Assembly: GCF_000708595.2 (NCBI RefSeq)
Contig: NZ_JARP01000004.1
Span: 248,001-312,000, forward strand
Length of the DNA: 64,000 nt
Origin: Flavobacterium sp. KJJ
GTDB lineage: Bacteria; Bacteroidota; Bacteroidia; Flavobacteriales; Flavobacteriaceae
Direction: 5' to 3'
The position numbers and the translations under genes were made by a program. A model generated the notes under the pieces. It had not been told where the DNA came from and made no database searches. It worked only from the letters and a program-made list of their open reading frames with translations. Positions 45,001-52,612 of this stretch are shown here, one piece after another. Numbering within the stretch: the stretch's first letter is position 1; the number at the start of each line of letters is the position of its first letter.

Positions 45001-45255
45001 TGTTATTTCTACTGATTTAGATCCAGTAGATGAAAAAACCAATACTTGTCCGGTACTTGCACTGATAGAGTATTTTCCATCAAAATCAGTACTTGTTCCC
45101 TGCTTTGTTCCCTTAAGAAGTACATTTGCTCCAGGTATTGGCAGTCCGGCCGCATCTGTGATTGTTCCTTTAACCACTTTGTTCTGCGCATAACCTGCTG
45201 TCTGCAGAAGCGCAAACATGGCCAAAATCAGCAAAAGACTAAATTTGTTTTTCAT
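42100..45255 (-). CDS. SusC/RagA-family TonB-dependent oligosaccharide transporter
   Basis: A 1051-aa outer-membrane transporter. Signal peptide MKNKFSLLLILAMFALLQTAGYAQ; regulatory-like domain VKGTITDAAGLPIPGANVLL; TonB-box-like LNEVVVVGYGTQKKSDVTG; plug signature DILKDASATAIYGSRGANG near 205-230; barrel ending FVMGVEVGF. It works with the SusD encoded downstream. Its first 40 residues, its untranslated leader and its promoter are close copies of those of the SusC at 36,365. The two CD pairs therefore look like a tandem duplication that has since diverged in the barrel, perhaps to take different RG-I fragments. Confidence 0.95.
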   Translation of the reverse strand: MKNKFSLLLILAMFALLQTAGYAQNKVVKGTITDAAGLPIPGANVLLKGTKQGTSTDFDGKYSISASTGQVLVFSSTGSKSVEITVGQSSEVNVKLVDDVSQLNEVVVVGYGTQKKSDVTGALVSVTAEQLMTRPVTNALEALQGKAAGVDVTSNERPGQLGTVRIRGTRSLAASNDPLYVVDGVPLMSASAIETLNPRDIASMDILKDASATAIYGSRGANGVIIVTTKQGKSGQFSLNYAGTLTTSEIVDRSPSMNAADFIQFRRWAAYNLNPTTYANPNSPTLANDRLIFDSALDGQTSRDNVLKGWVNGTYDASRVTNTNWTDLVTQGGLTKEHVLSASGGSDKVNTYGSIGYLDQDGTQKGQWYKRYTGKITSNITPVSWFKMNASLNVSWSEQDFGMSTLGARSGTAPNAIYGAAKSLYNIAVPYDANGKMVINPGGESGVYTIIDEWEKSTQQSQTMRVLGNFSATFDFGKLADAVEGLSYKINFGPDFRHWREGSYIDGTSSLKINSDGSSGTNYARLQNRRDLSWTLDNIISYDRTFAARHKVGATLLQTASSWNIENSSMNANNIPKPSYLWNAMGSVDVTNPANSARMSSDITERQLSSYMVRVNYGFDNRYLLTMSGRWDGASQLSEGNKWEFFPSAALAWRIKNEEFLKNVNWLENLKLRLGFGTTGNSSVDPYETKGDITSIYLPFNGMSNQIGYTTNEPYYTATQLTMANPALTWEKTTQYNLGLDFSFFKNRVSGTIDVYKSYTNDLLLEVKIPTLTGFPSITSNIGETSNKGVEVTLNLIPIQTGGGFTWETNLNAAWQKDQIDALANGKNDMVDNSWFIGKSIAVRYGYDNQGIWQNTPEDLAEMAKWNANGNAFSPGNVRPKDQNGDYKMDAADRVVLGNSNPNWTMGWNNNFTYGGFDLGINLYGRAGYTASLGGEALTAHANQREVDYWTPDNTDAEFQKPILGQASSGSADKFAGLLGFQKASFVKIRNISLGYNFDKDYVNKIGMANLKLYIQAVNPGSIYQSLSWYDFDTNNTYFNRSFVMGVEVGF

Positions 45256-45289
45256 AAAAAGTTAAATTTGGTTAATTAATTAGTTTATC

Positions 45290-45335
45290 CAAATTTATTT
45301 AGAAGAGGGGTGCGTGGCATCCTGTAGTATCCTGT
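45290..45335 (-). promoter_or_regulatory. ACAGGA-repeat promoter of the first SusCD pair
   Basis: On the minus sense the half-sites are ACAGGA (45335-45330) and ACAGGA (45325-45320), perfect, 10 bp apart. A perfect -7 box TAAATTTG lies at 45297-45290, 28 bp from the start of the proximal half-site. The downstream leader matches the other SusC leader almost base for base. Confidence 0.85.
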
Positions 45336-45372
45336 TAACTTTCAGGTTCTTATGCTTTTTTTTATGTTTTTA

Positions 45373-45409
45373 TTAACTATAAAAAGCCTCAACTCCTTGA
45401 TTTACAAGG
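45373..45409. repeat. Element conserved upstream of both SusC promoters, copy B
   Basis: TTAACTATAAAAAGCCTC followed by the perfect palindrome CCTTG-ATTTA-CAAGG (45,395-45,409). It aligns with 39,644-39,680. The remaining 150 bases up to the plus-strand promoter are AT-rich, with no gene seen. Confidence 0.55.
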
Positions 45410-45558
45410 CTAAATAAATGTAAAAACTACAAATATAATATCTAAAATTTTATTAAAATATTTTTTTGTAATTCCTATTTATTCTACATGAAAAATACGA
45501 ATTGAGAAAAAAATATGACAATTTTTTATTCATTTGATTTTTAAGAAAATAATTTTAA

Positions 45559-45604
45559 ACAGGACGCTACAGGATGGCAATTTAATAGAGTACTTATAAT
45601 TTTA
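45559..45604 (+). promoter_or_regulatory. ACAGGA-repeat promoter of the GH106 operon
   Basis: The half-sites ACAGGA (45,559-45,564) and ACAGGA (45,569-45,574) are perfect and 10 bp apart. TAATTTTA (45,597-45,604), one base from consensus, begins 28 bp after the start of the proximal half-site. The start codon is about 100 bases further on, so the 5' leader is longer here than in the other units. Confidence 0.8.
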
Positions 45605-45702
45605 CGTTTAAGACTAAGAATATAATTGCTCTACTATAATTTTAAAATTAATTGAAGTCATTATATTAGTAGCTACTATTAACCACCCTTCAACAATAAA
45701 TA

Positions 45703-48498
45703 ATGAGACTGACCAAATCAAATTACTTTATATTATTATCTCTTTTCTGCATTTTTAATTTAGCAGCACAGGAAACTAATTCACCTTGGCCAAAATCTTC
45801 TAATATAAATCAGCCATGGGCGCGCTGGTGGTGGATGGGGAGCGCTGTTGACAAACCCAACTTAAAAAAGAGTCTTTTAGATTTTCATAATGCTGGAATT
45901 GGAGGTGTGGAAATTACTCCTATATATGGAGTTAAAGGAGAAGAAAATAATTTCATCGATTATCTTTCTCCAAAATGGATGGAAATGCTAGACTATACCA
46001 TTCATGTATCTGATAGTCTTCATATGCAGGTAGACATGGTTTTGGGAACTGGGTGGCCGTATGGAGGATCACATGTAACCTTGCCTCATGCTGCTACAAA
46101 ATTAATTGTAGAAAAATACCAATTGAAAAAAAATGAAACCTTCGACAGAAATATAACACTAGACAGCAGTAAAGAAAAAATTCCAGCAGAACTTTTATAT
46201 GTTGTAGGATATGGAAGCGACGGATCTTTTGTCAATTTAACGGATCAATTGAAAAAAAATCAGACAAATTCAAAAGATAAAGGTGTTGACGGAACTTCAG
46301 TGGCTATTCCAAATGAGCTTGAGCTAAATAAATTAAAATGGAAAGCAAAAAAAACATATTATACTTTATATGCTGTTTTTAGCGGTAAAACCGGACAACA
46401 GGTAAAAAGAGCTGCTCCAGGCGGAAAAGGGTATACATTAGATCATTATTCAGAAGAAGCTTTTAATGCCTATGTAGTACCCTTCAATACTGCTTTTAAA
46501 GGCCGTGAAGGAAAAATAAGAGCTATATTTAATGACAGTTACGAAGTATATGGAACTGATTTTACGCCAACTTTTTTCGAAGAATTCCAAAAACTACGAG
46601 GTTATGATTTAAAAAAACAGCTCCCATTATTACTCAATGAGACTGACAATGAAATCGGAAATCGCATACGAAGTGACTACAGACAGACTATAGGTGATTT
46701 GCTTTTGAATAAATTTGATAAAAATTGGACACAATGGGCACACACTAAAAACTTTAAAACCAAACTTCAGGCGCATGGCTCTCCCGGAAATTTAATCGAT
46801 TTGTACGCTGCTGCAGATATTCCAGAATGCGAAACTTTTGGCTCTATGCCATTTGATATTCCAGGTTTTAGACGCGAGAAAGAAGATATCCGCGAAGGCG
46901 ATGCTGATCCTGCAATGCTGAAATTTTCATCTTCTGCCGCACATATTTCTGGTAAAAACTTAGTTTCGTCAGAAACATTTACCTGGCTGAGAGAGCATTT
47001 CAAAACTGCTTTATCGCAATGCAAGCCCGAAGCAGAAGATTTAATGCTTAACGGAATCAATCATATTTTTCTACACGGTTCTACTTATTCTCCAACAAGA
47101 GCTACGTGGCCGGGTTGGCAGTTTTACGCTTCTGTAAATTTTAATTCCAATAATAGTATTTGGGAAGATGCTCCTTCTCTATTCTCTTATATAGCGAACT
47201 GTCAGTCAATGCTTCAACAGGGAAAATCAGACAACGAAATTTTGATTTACTGGCCTATTTTCGATACTTGGGACAAATACCAAAAAGGAACATTATTTTT
47301 CGAATTTAAAATACACTCTTTGCAAGAATGGCTTCATAAAACTGCTTTTTATGACACTACTAAAAACTTGATGAAAAAAGGATATGGAGTAGATTACATC
47401 TCAGATAATTTTATTGCAGAAGCTAAAGTAGTAGATGGAAAAATCAGCCTTTCTGGTACAACTTTTAAAGCACTTGTTATTCCTCAAACTAAAAAAATGC
47501 CTCTTGCAACTTTGCAGAAATTAATTGAACTGAAAAAAGCCGGAGCAAATATCATTTTTGAAGGACTTCCAGAATCGGTTCCGGGTTTTAACGATTATAA
47601 AAATCAGGAAAAAGAACTGCAAAATGTTTTAACAGCAAACAGCGAATTAGTAAAACCGGATTCGGATATTTTTAGTGCTTTAGATGCTGCTAAAATATAC
47701 CCTGAAACACTTGTAGAAACAGGTTTAAAATACACTCGAAGAACTGTTGACGGAGAAAAAATATATTATTTAGTAAATCACACTACAAAAACTATAGATG
47801 ATTTCATTCCGCTTCAAGTGGGTAATAAAGAGGTCGTGATTTTTGATCCATTAAATAGAGATTTTGGAAATGCTGTTGTAAAAAAATCAGATAATATTAC
47901 ATTGGTTAAGATTAAAATAGAACCGGGACAATCTTACTTTCTAAAAACAGAAAACACAGCTTCTCAAAAAAAATGGAATTATTATGAACCAACATCAGAA
48001 TCAATCGCTCTTAAGGGAAATTGGAAAATTAATTTCGATAAAGGCGGACCGCAATTGCCTCCTGGTGCCACTGTTTCTAATTTAGAATCATGGACAAAAT
48101 TAGGACCAGAAGCCGAAGCTTTTTCAGGATCTGCAACATATACGCTTCAATTTGATAATCCGAATGCTAAAATAAATAACTGGAGTTTAAATTTAGGAGA
48201 TGTCCGCGAAAGCGCAAAAGTCTGGATAAACGATGAATTTATTGGGACTGCCTGGTCTGTTCCTTATAAATTGAACATCGGAAAATTAAAACCTGGAAAA
48301 AATATTTTAAAAATTCAGGTTACGAATCTATCAGCAAACCGAATTCGCGATAAAGAATTAAAAGGCGAAGAATGGAAGATTTTCTACGAAATAAATATGG
48401 TCGATAAAGATTATAAAAAATTCGACGCTACAAAGTGGAGCCCAATGCCATCTGGATTGCTAGGGCCTATCACGCTCACTCCATTAAAACAAAACTAA
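45703..48498 (+). CDS. GH106 alpha-L-rhamnosidase
   Basis: A 931-aa secreted enzyme, signal peptide MRLTKSNYFILLSLFCIFNLAAQ. Typical GH106 blocks are RWWWMGSAVDKPNLKKSLLD near 37-57, GIGGVEITPIYGVKGEE, and MVLGTGWPYGGSHVT. A central part with GREGKIRAIFNDSYEVYGTDFTP and SSETFTWLREHFKTAL probably holds the catalytic acids. The C-terminal domain (about 770-900, NLGDVRESAKVWINDEFIGTAW) is a galactose-binding-like sandwich. GH106 enzymes release terminal L-rhamnose from RG-I or RG-II fragments, here after GH105 has taken off the unsaturated uronate. First gene of a four-gene plus-strand operon with a leader of about 100 bases. Confidence 0.93.
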   Translation: MRLTKSNYFILLSLFCIFNLAAQETNSPWPKSSNINQPWARWWWMGSAVDKPNLKKSLLDFHNAGIGGVEITPIYGVKGEENNFIDYLSPKWMEMLDYTIHVSDSLHMQVDMVLGTGWPYGGSHVTLPHAATKLIVEKYQLKKNETFDRNITLDSSKEKIPAELLYVVGYGSDGSFVNLTDQLKKNQTNSKDKGVDGTSVAIPNELELNKLKWKAKKTYYTLYAVFSGKTGQQVKRAAPGGKGYTLDHYSEEAFNAYVVPFNTAFKGREGKIRAIFNDSYEVYGTDFTPTFFEEFQKLRGYDLKKQLPLLLNETDNEIGNRIRSDYRQTIGDLLLNKFDKNWTQWAHTKNFKTKLQAHGSPGNLIDLYAAADIPECETFGSMPFDIPGFRREKEDIREGDADPAMLKFSSSAAHISGKNLVSSETFTWLREHFKTALSQCKPEAEDLMLNGINHIFLHGSTYSPTRATWPGWQFYASVNFNSNNSIWEDAPSLFSYIANCQSMLQQGKSDNEILIYWPIFDTWDKYQKGTLFFEFKIHSLQEWLHKTAFYDTTKNLMKKGYGVDYISDNFIAEAKVVDGKISLSGTTFKALVIPQTKKMPLATLQKLIELKKAGANIIFEGLPESVPGFNDYKNQEKELQNVLTANSELVKPDSDIFSALDAAKIYPETLVETGLKYTRRTVDGEKIYYLVNHTTKTIDDFIPLQVGNKEVVIFDPLNRDFGNAVVKKSDNITLVKIKIEPGQSYFLKTENTASQKKWNYYEPTSESIALKGNWKINFDKGGPQLPPGATVSNLESWTKLGPEAEAFSGSATYTLQFDNPNAKINNWSLNLGDVRESAKVWINDEFIGTAWSVPYKLNIGKLKPGKNILKIQVTNLSANRIRDKELKGEEWKIFYEINMVDKDYKKFDATKWSPMPSGLLGPITLTPLKQN

Positions 48499-48521
48499 CT
48501 ATAAAATAACCGATATTAAAA

Positions 48522-49646
48522 ATGAGAAAATTACTTTTAATCTTCGCTATATGCTTTTTATATACAAGTACAGCAAGCGCACAACAGCCATTTGATAAGA
48601 AATTAGTTTTAAAACAAATGATTTTAGCTAATGATTATTTTATGCAAAAATGGCCAGAAACCGGAAAAACAATCGTCACTAATAAAGAACGACCAAGCAA
48701 TATCTGGACACGTGGCGTTTATTATGAAGGATTAATGGCATTGCACGAAATTTTCCCAAAAGAAGCCTATTATGATTATGCATATTCTTGGTCAGAATTT
48801 CATAAATGGGGTTTCAACGGAGGCAACGTAACCCGAAATGCCGATAATTATTGTGCTGCTCAAACTTATATTGATTTATACAATTTAGAGCCAGATGCAA
48901 AAAAATTAAAAAATACAAAAGCAAATATCAGCATGCTTTTAAATACGCCTCAATTGGATGATTGGTCTTGGATTGATGCCATTCAGATGGGAATGCCGGT
49001 TTTTGCAAAAATGGGAGTTTTAGAGAAAGACAACCGTTATTTCGAAAAAATGTATCAAATGTATATGTATTCACGAAACAAACATGGCGACAACGGTCTG
49101 TTTAATCCTAAAGATGGATTGTGGTGGCGCGATGCAGATTTTGATCCGCCGTACAAAGAACCAAATGGTGAAGACTGCTATTGGAGCCGCGGTAATGGCT
49201 GGGTAATTGGAGCTTTGGCAAAAGTGCTTACCATTATTCCTGAAAATGCACCTCACAGAGACCAATATGTAAAAGATTTAAAAGCTATGGCAACCGCATT
49301 AGTTCCTGTTCAGAGAGCAGATGGATTCTGGAATGTTAGCTTGCATGATCCTACAAATTTTGGTGAAAAAGAAGCATCTGGAACGGCTCTATTTGTTTAC
49401 GGAATGGCATACGGAGTAAACAGCGGGATTTTGAAAAAAGAAACCTATTTACCCGTGATTCAAAAAGCATGGAATGCACTTGTAACTGAAAGTCTTCATA
49501 CCAACGGAGCTTTAGGCTTTTTACAGTCAACGGGTAAAGAACCGAAAGACGGACAGCCATTATCATATGATAAATTTCCGGATTTTGAAGATTACGGTTT
49601 AGGCTGTTTTTTATTGGCAGGTTCAGAAATTTATAAAATGAAATAA
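48522..49646 (+). CDS. GH105 unsaturated glucuronyl/galacturonyl hydrolase
   Basis: A 374-aa protein, signal peptide MRKLLLIFAICFLYTSTASAQ. The short (alpha/alpha)6 form resembles YteR/YesR: WTRGVYYEGLMALHEIFP near 62-79, NADNYCAAQTYIDLY near 106-120, DWSWIDAIQMGMPVFAKMG with Asp152, and YWSRGNGWVIGALAKVL. It removes the unsaturated GalA from the end of RG lyase products. The GH106 gene upstream (24 bp) and the GH2 gene downstream (sharing one base at TAATG) form a sensible chain of exo-acting steps. It is more typical of GH105 than the 449-aa enzyme at 28,436. Confidence 0.92.
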   Translation: MRKLLLIFAICFLYTSTASAQQPFDKKLVLKQMILANDYFMQKWPETGKTIVTNKERPSNIWTRGVYYEGLMALHEIFPKEAYYDYAYSWSEFHKWGFNGGNVTRNADNYCAAQTYIDLYNLEPDAKKLKNTKANISMLLNTPQLDDWSWIDAIQMGMPVFAKMGVLEKDNRYFEKMYQMYMYSRNKHGDNGLFNPKDGLWWRDADFDPPYKEPNGEDCYWSRGNGWVIGALAKVLTIIPENAPHRDQYVKDLKAMATALVPVQRADGFWNVSLHDPTNFGEKEASGTALFVYGMAYGVNSGILKKETYLPVIQKAWNALVTESLHTNGALGFLQSTGKEPKDGQPLSYDKFPDFEDYGLGCFLLAGSEIYKMK

Positions 49647-52612
49647 TGAAAAAGACTCTCTTATTTTTTGCTCTATTTATTTATAATACAGCTTTATTTT
49701 CTCAAGAATTTAAGAGAGAAAAATACAATTTTAATTCCGATTGGAAACTAAAAACTGGAGACTCAAAAAATGCTGAGTCTCCTTCTTTTAATGATAATTC
49801 ATGGAAAAAGGTTACGCTTCCGCATGCTTATAATCAAGAAGAGGCTTTTGAAAAAGATATCGAACATCTGACTACAGGAATTGTTTGGTATCGAAAAAAA
49901 TTCAAACTTCCAAAAGGAATCAAAGACCATAAAATTTTCTTGGAATTTGAAGGTATTCGGCAAGCCGGCGTTATTTATGTAAACGGACAAAAGGTTGGAC
50001 TTCATGAAAATGGCGTCATGGCCTTTGGATTTGATATTTCAAATTTGGTAAAGCCGTTTCCACAAGAAAATCTAGTCGCGCTGCGAATTGATAACGATTG
50101 GAAATACAAAGAACAAGCCACTGGAACACCTTTTCAGTGGAACAATATTAACTTTAATGCGAATTACGGAGGCATTCCAAAAAATGTTTTTCTGCATATT
50201 ACAAGTAAATTATATCAAACGCTTCCACTCTATTCTAATTTAAAAACTACTGGAGTTTATATTTATCCCACAAAAATTAATATTCAGGCAGAAAGCGCTA
50301 TTATAAACGCAGAAACTGAAGTGCGCAACGAATTTGAAACTTCAAAAACAATTGAATATAATGTTAGTATTGTAGATCTTGAAGGGAAAACAATTGCTTC
50401 ATTTTCAGGCGAAAAAACTACAATTTTGCCCAATGAAACTAAAATCATAAAAGCAGATAGCCTAATTGATAATTTACATTTTTGGAGCTGGGGTTACGGT
50501 TATTTATATACTGTAAAAACCATTTTAAAAGTAGATGGAAAAATTATTGATGAAGTTTCTACCAAAACAGGCTTTAGAAAAACTGATTTTAAAGAAGGTC
50601 AATTTTGGCTGAATGACAGAGTATTGCAAATTAAAGGATATGCACAGCGAACCAGTAATGAATGGCCGGCTATTGGAATGTCGGTTCCTTCTTGGCTGAG
50701 TGATTTCAGTAATAAATTAATTGTAGAAGGCAACGGAAATTTAGTTCGATGGATGCACGTTACACCTTGGAAACAAGATATCGAATCCTGTGACAGAGTT
50801 GGCTTACTTCAAGCAATGCCAGCTGGTGATGCCGAAAAAGATGCGCAGGGAGATACTTGGAAACAGCGCGTAAATCTTATGCGAGATGCCATTATTTACA
50901 ACCGTAATAATCCGAGTATTATCTTTTACGAAAGTGGAAATGAAGTTATAAGCGAAGCTCATATGCATGAAATGAAAAGTTTGAGAGATACATATGACCC
51001 TTTTGGAGGCCGTGCGATTGGTTCTCGAGAAATGCTTGACAGCCAGGAAGCTGAATATGGCGGAGAAATGTTATACATTAATAAAAGCGCCAAAAAACCA
51101 TTATGGGCAACAGAATATTCTAGAGATGAAGGTCTTCGCAAATATTGGGATGAATTTTCACCACCGTTTCATAAAGAAGGTGATGGCCCTTTATACCGAG
51201 GAAATCCAGCAACTGATTACAACCACAATCAAGATCGCCATGCCATTGAAAATGTTGTTCGCTGGTATGATTATTACAAAGAAAGACCCGGTACCGGAAA
51301 AAGAGTAAATTCTGGCGGTGTCAATATTATATTTTCTGACTCGAATACACATCATCGGGGTGAAGAGAACTATAGAACAAGCGGAGAAGTCGATGCGATG
51401 CGTATCCCTAAAGACGGTTTTTGGGCACATCAAGTTATGTGGGATGGCTGGGTAGATGTTGAAAAATATCGCACACATATTATGGGACATTGGAATTATA
51501 ATGACGCAGTGGTAAAAAACATTTATGTGGTTTCAACAGCTTCAAAAGTAGAATTATTCGTGAATGGAATTTCACAGGGTTTTGGAAAACGAAGCAGTGA
51601 ATTCTTATTTACTTTCGAAAATATCACTTGGAAATCAGGAACTATAAAAGCAATTGGTTATGATGATGAAGGAATAATTTTAAGTAAAGATATTAAATCG
51701 ACTGCAGGAGATCCTTCGGAAATCAGACTAAAACTAAACACACATCCGCAAGGTTTATCAGCAGACGGAGCTGATGTTGCTTTAATAGAGGTTGAGGTAG
51801 TTGATAAAAACGGAAATCGCTGCCCAATAAGCAATGATTTAATCTCGTTTTCTATGGACGGTCCGGCAACTTGGCTTGGGGGAATTGCTAAAGGTCCAAA
51901 AAATTATATTTTATCAAAAGAAATTCCGGTTGAAAATGGTATTAACAGAGTAATGATCCAGTCTTTGGCAAAAGCCGGAAAAATCAAAATTTCTGCTCAG
52001 GCAAAAGGATTAAAGCCGACTGAATTAACTATTAACTCAAAAGCTGCTGAAGTCACAAATGGACTTTCGAAACAACTCCCTGGAAACAGCTTACCTTCAA
52101 ACTTAGAACGTGGATCAACGCCTAAAAAGGTTTCTTACACACAAAAAAGAATTCCTGTCAATATCTTAAATGCAACGTCTCCATCAAACAATAATGATGC
52201 TTATAAAAGCTATGATGACAATGAATTAACAGAATGGAGAAACGATGGAAACATCAACACAGGATCGATAACTTATACCCTTGCAAAACCATCAGTTGTA
52301 AATGAGGTAACGGTTAAGCTGACAGGCTGGAGAACTAAAGTTTATCCAATCAGAATTTTAGTCGATGGAAAAGAAGTCTTTAAAGGAAATACAACCCAAA
52401 GTTTAGGTTATATTACACTTTCGCTGGAACCAATTTTAGCTGAAAAAATTACAATTGAATTGATTGGAGCTAACACTGAAAAAGACAGTTTTTCTAAAAT
52501 TGTTGAAGTAGATCCAACAAAAGAATTAGATTTATATAAAGATAAAACATCAGTTGATGCAACTGGACAATTACGCATTGTTGAAATAGAATTTTATGAA
52601 AAAATCAAATAG
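49646..52612 (+). CDS. GH2 beta-galactosidase-like enzyme with C-terminal binding domain
   Basis: A 988-aa secreted GH2 protein, signal peptide about residues 1-20. The order is jelly roll (25-185), immunoglobulin-like linker (200-310), TIM barrel (about 315-620) with acid/base Glu433 in ESGNEVISE and nucleophile Glu490 in LWATEYSRDEG. Beta domains follow (about 640-800), the second resembling bacterial Ig-like repeats (VALIEVEVVDKNGNRCPI). A discoidin-like sandwich (about 840-985, KSYDDNELTEWRNDG and GSITYTLAKPSVVNEVTV) closes the chain and may bind galactose. Likely a beta-galactosidase for RG-I side chains, though the barrel motifs differ from the GH2 at 16,389, so the two probably have different specificities. 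Its start overlaps the GH105 stop by one base. Confidence 0.87.
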   Translation: MKKTLLFFALFIYNTALFSQEFKREKYNFNSDWKLKTGDSKNAESPSFNDNSWKKVTLPHAYNQEEAFEKDIEHLTTGIVWYRKKFKLPKGIKDHKIFLEFEGIRQAGVIYVNGQKVGLHENGVMAFGFDISNLVKPFPQENLVALRIDNDWKYKEQATGTPFQWNNINFNANYGGIPKNVFLHITSKLYQTLPLYSNLKTTGVYIYPTKINIQAESAIINAETEVRNEFETSKTIEYNVSIVDLEGKTIASFSGEKTTILPNETKIIKADSLIDNLHFWSWGYGYLYTVKTILKVDGKIIDEVSTKTGFRKTDFKEGQFWLNDRVLQIKGYAQRTSNEWPAIGMSVPSWLSDFSNKLIVEGNGNLVRWMHVTPWKQDIESCDRVGLLQAMPAGDAEKDAQGDTWKQRVNLMRDAIIYNRNNPSIIFYESGNEVISEAHMHEMKSLRDTYDPFGGRAIGSREMLDSQEAEYGGEMLYINKSAKKPLWATEYSRDEGLRKYWDEFSPPFHKEGDGPLYRGNPATDYNHNQDRHAIENVVRWYDYYKERPGTGKRVNSGGVNIIFSDSNTHHRGEENYRTSGEVDAMRIPKDGFWAHQVMWDGWVDVEKYRTHIMGHWNYNDAVVKNIYVVSTASKVELFVNGISQGFGKRSSEFLFTFENITWKSGTIKAIGYDDEGIILSKDIKSTAGDPSEIRLKLNTHPQGLSADGADVALIEVEVVDKNGNRCPISNDLISFSMDGPATWLGGIAKGPKNYILSKEIPVENGINRVMIQSLAKAGKIKISAQAKGLKPTELTINSKAAEVTNGLSKQLPGNSLPSNLERGSTPKKVSYTQKRIPVNILNATSPSNNNDAYKSYDDNELTEWRNDGNINTGSITYTLAKPSVVNEVTVKLTGWRTKVYPIRILVDGKEVFKGNTTQSLGYITLSLEPILAEKITIELIGANTEKDSFSKIVEVDPTKELDLYKDKTSVDATGQLRIVEIEFYEKIK

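Noticed and set aside
45395..45409. CCTTG-ATTTA-CAAGG as a recombination (dif or attachment) site
   Set aside because: No integrase, no mobile-element boundary and no flanking duplication is seen. A second diverged copy sits at the matching place of the paralogous promoter, so duplication or regulation is simpler.
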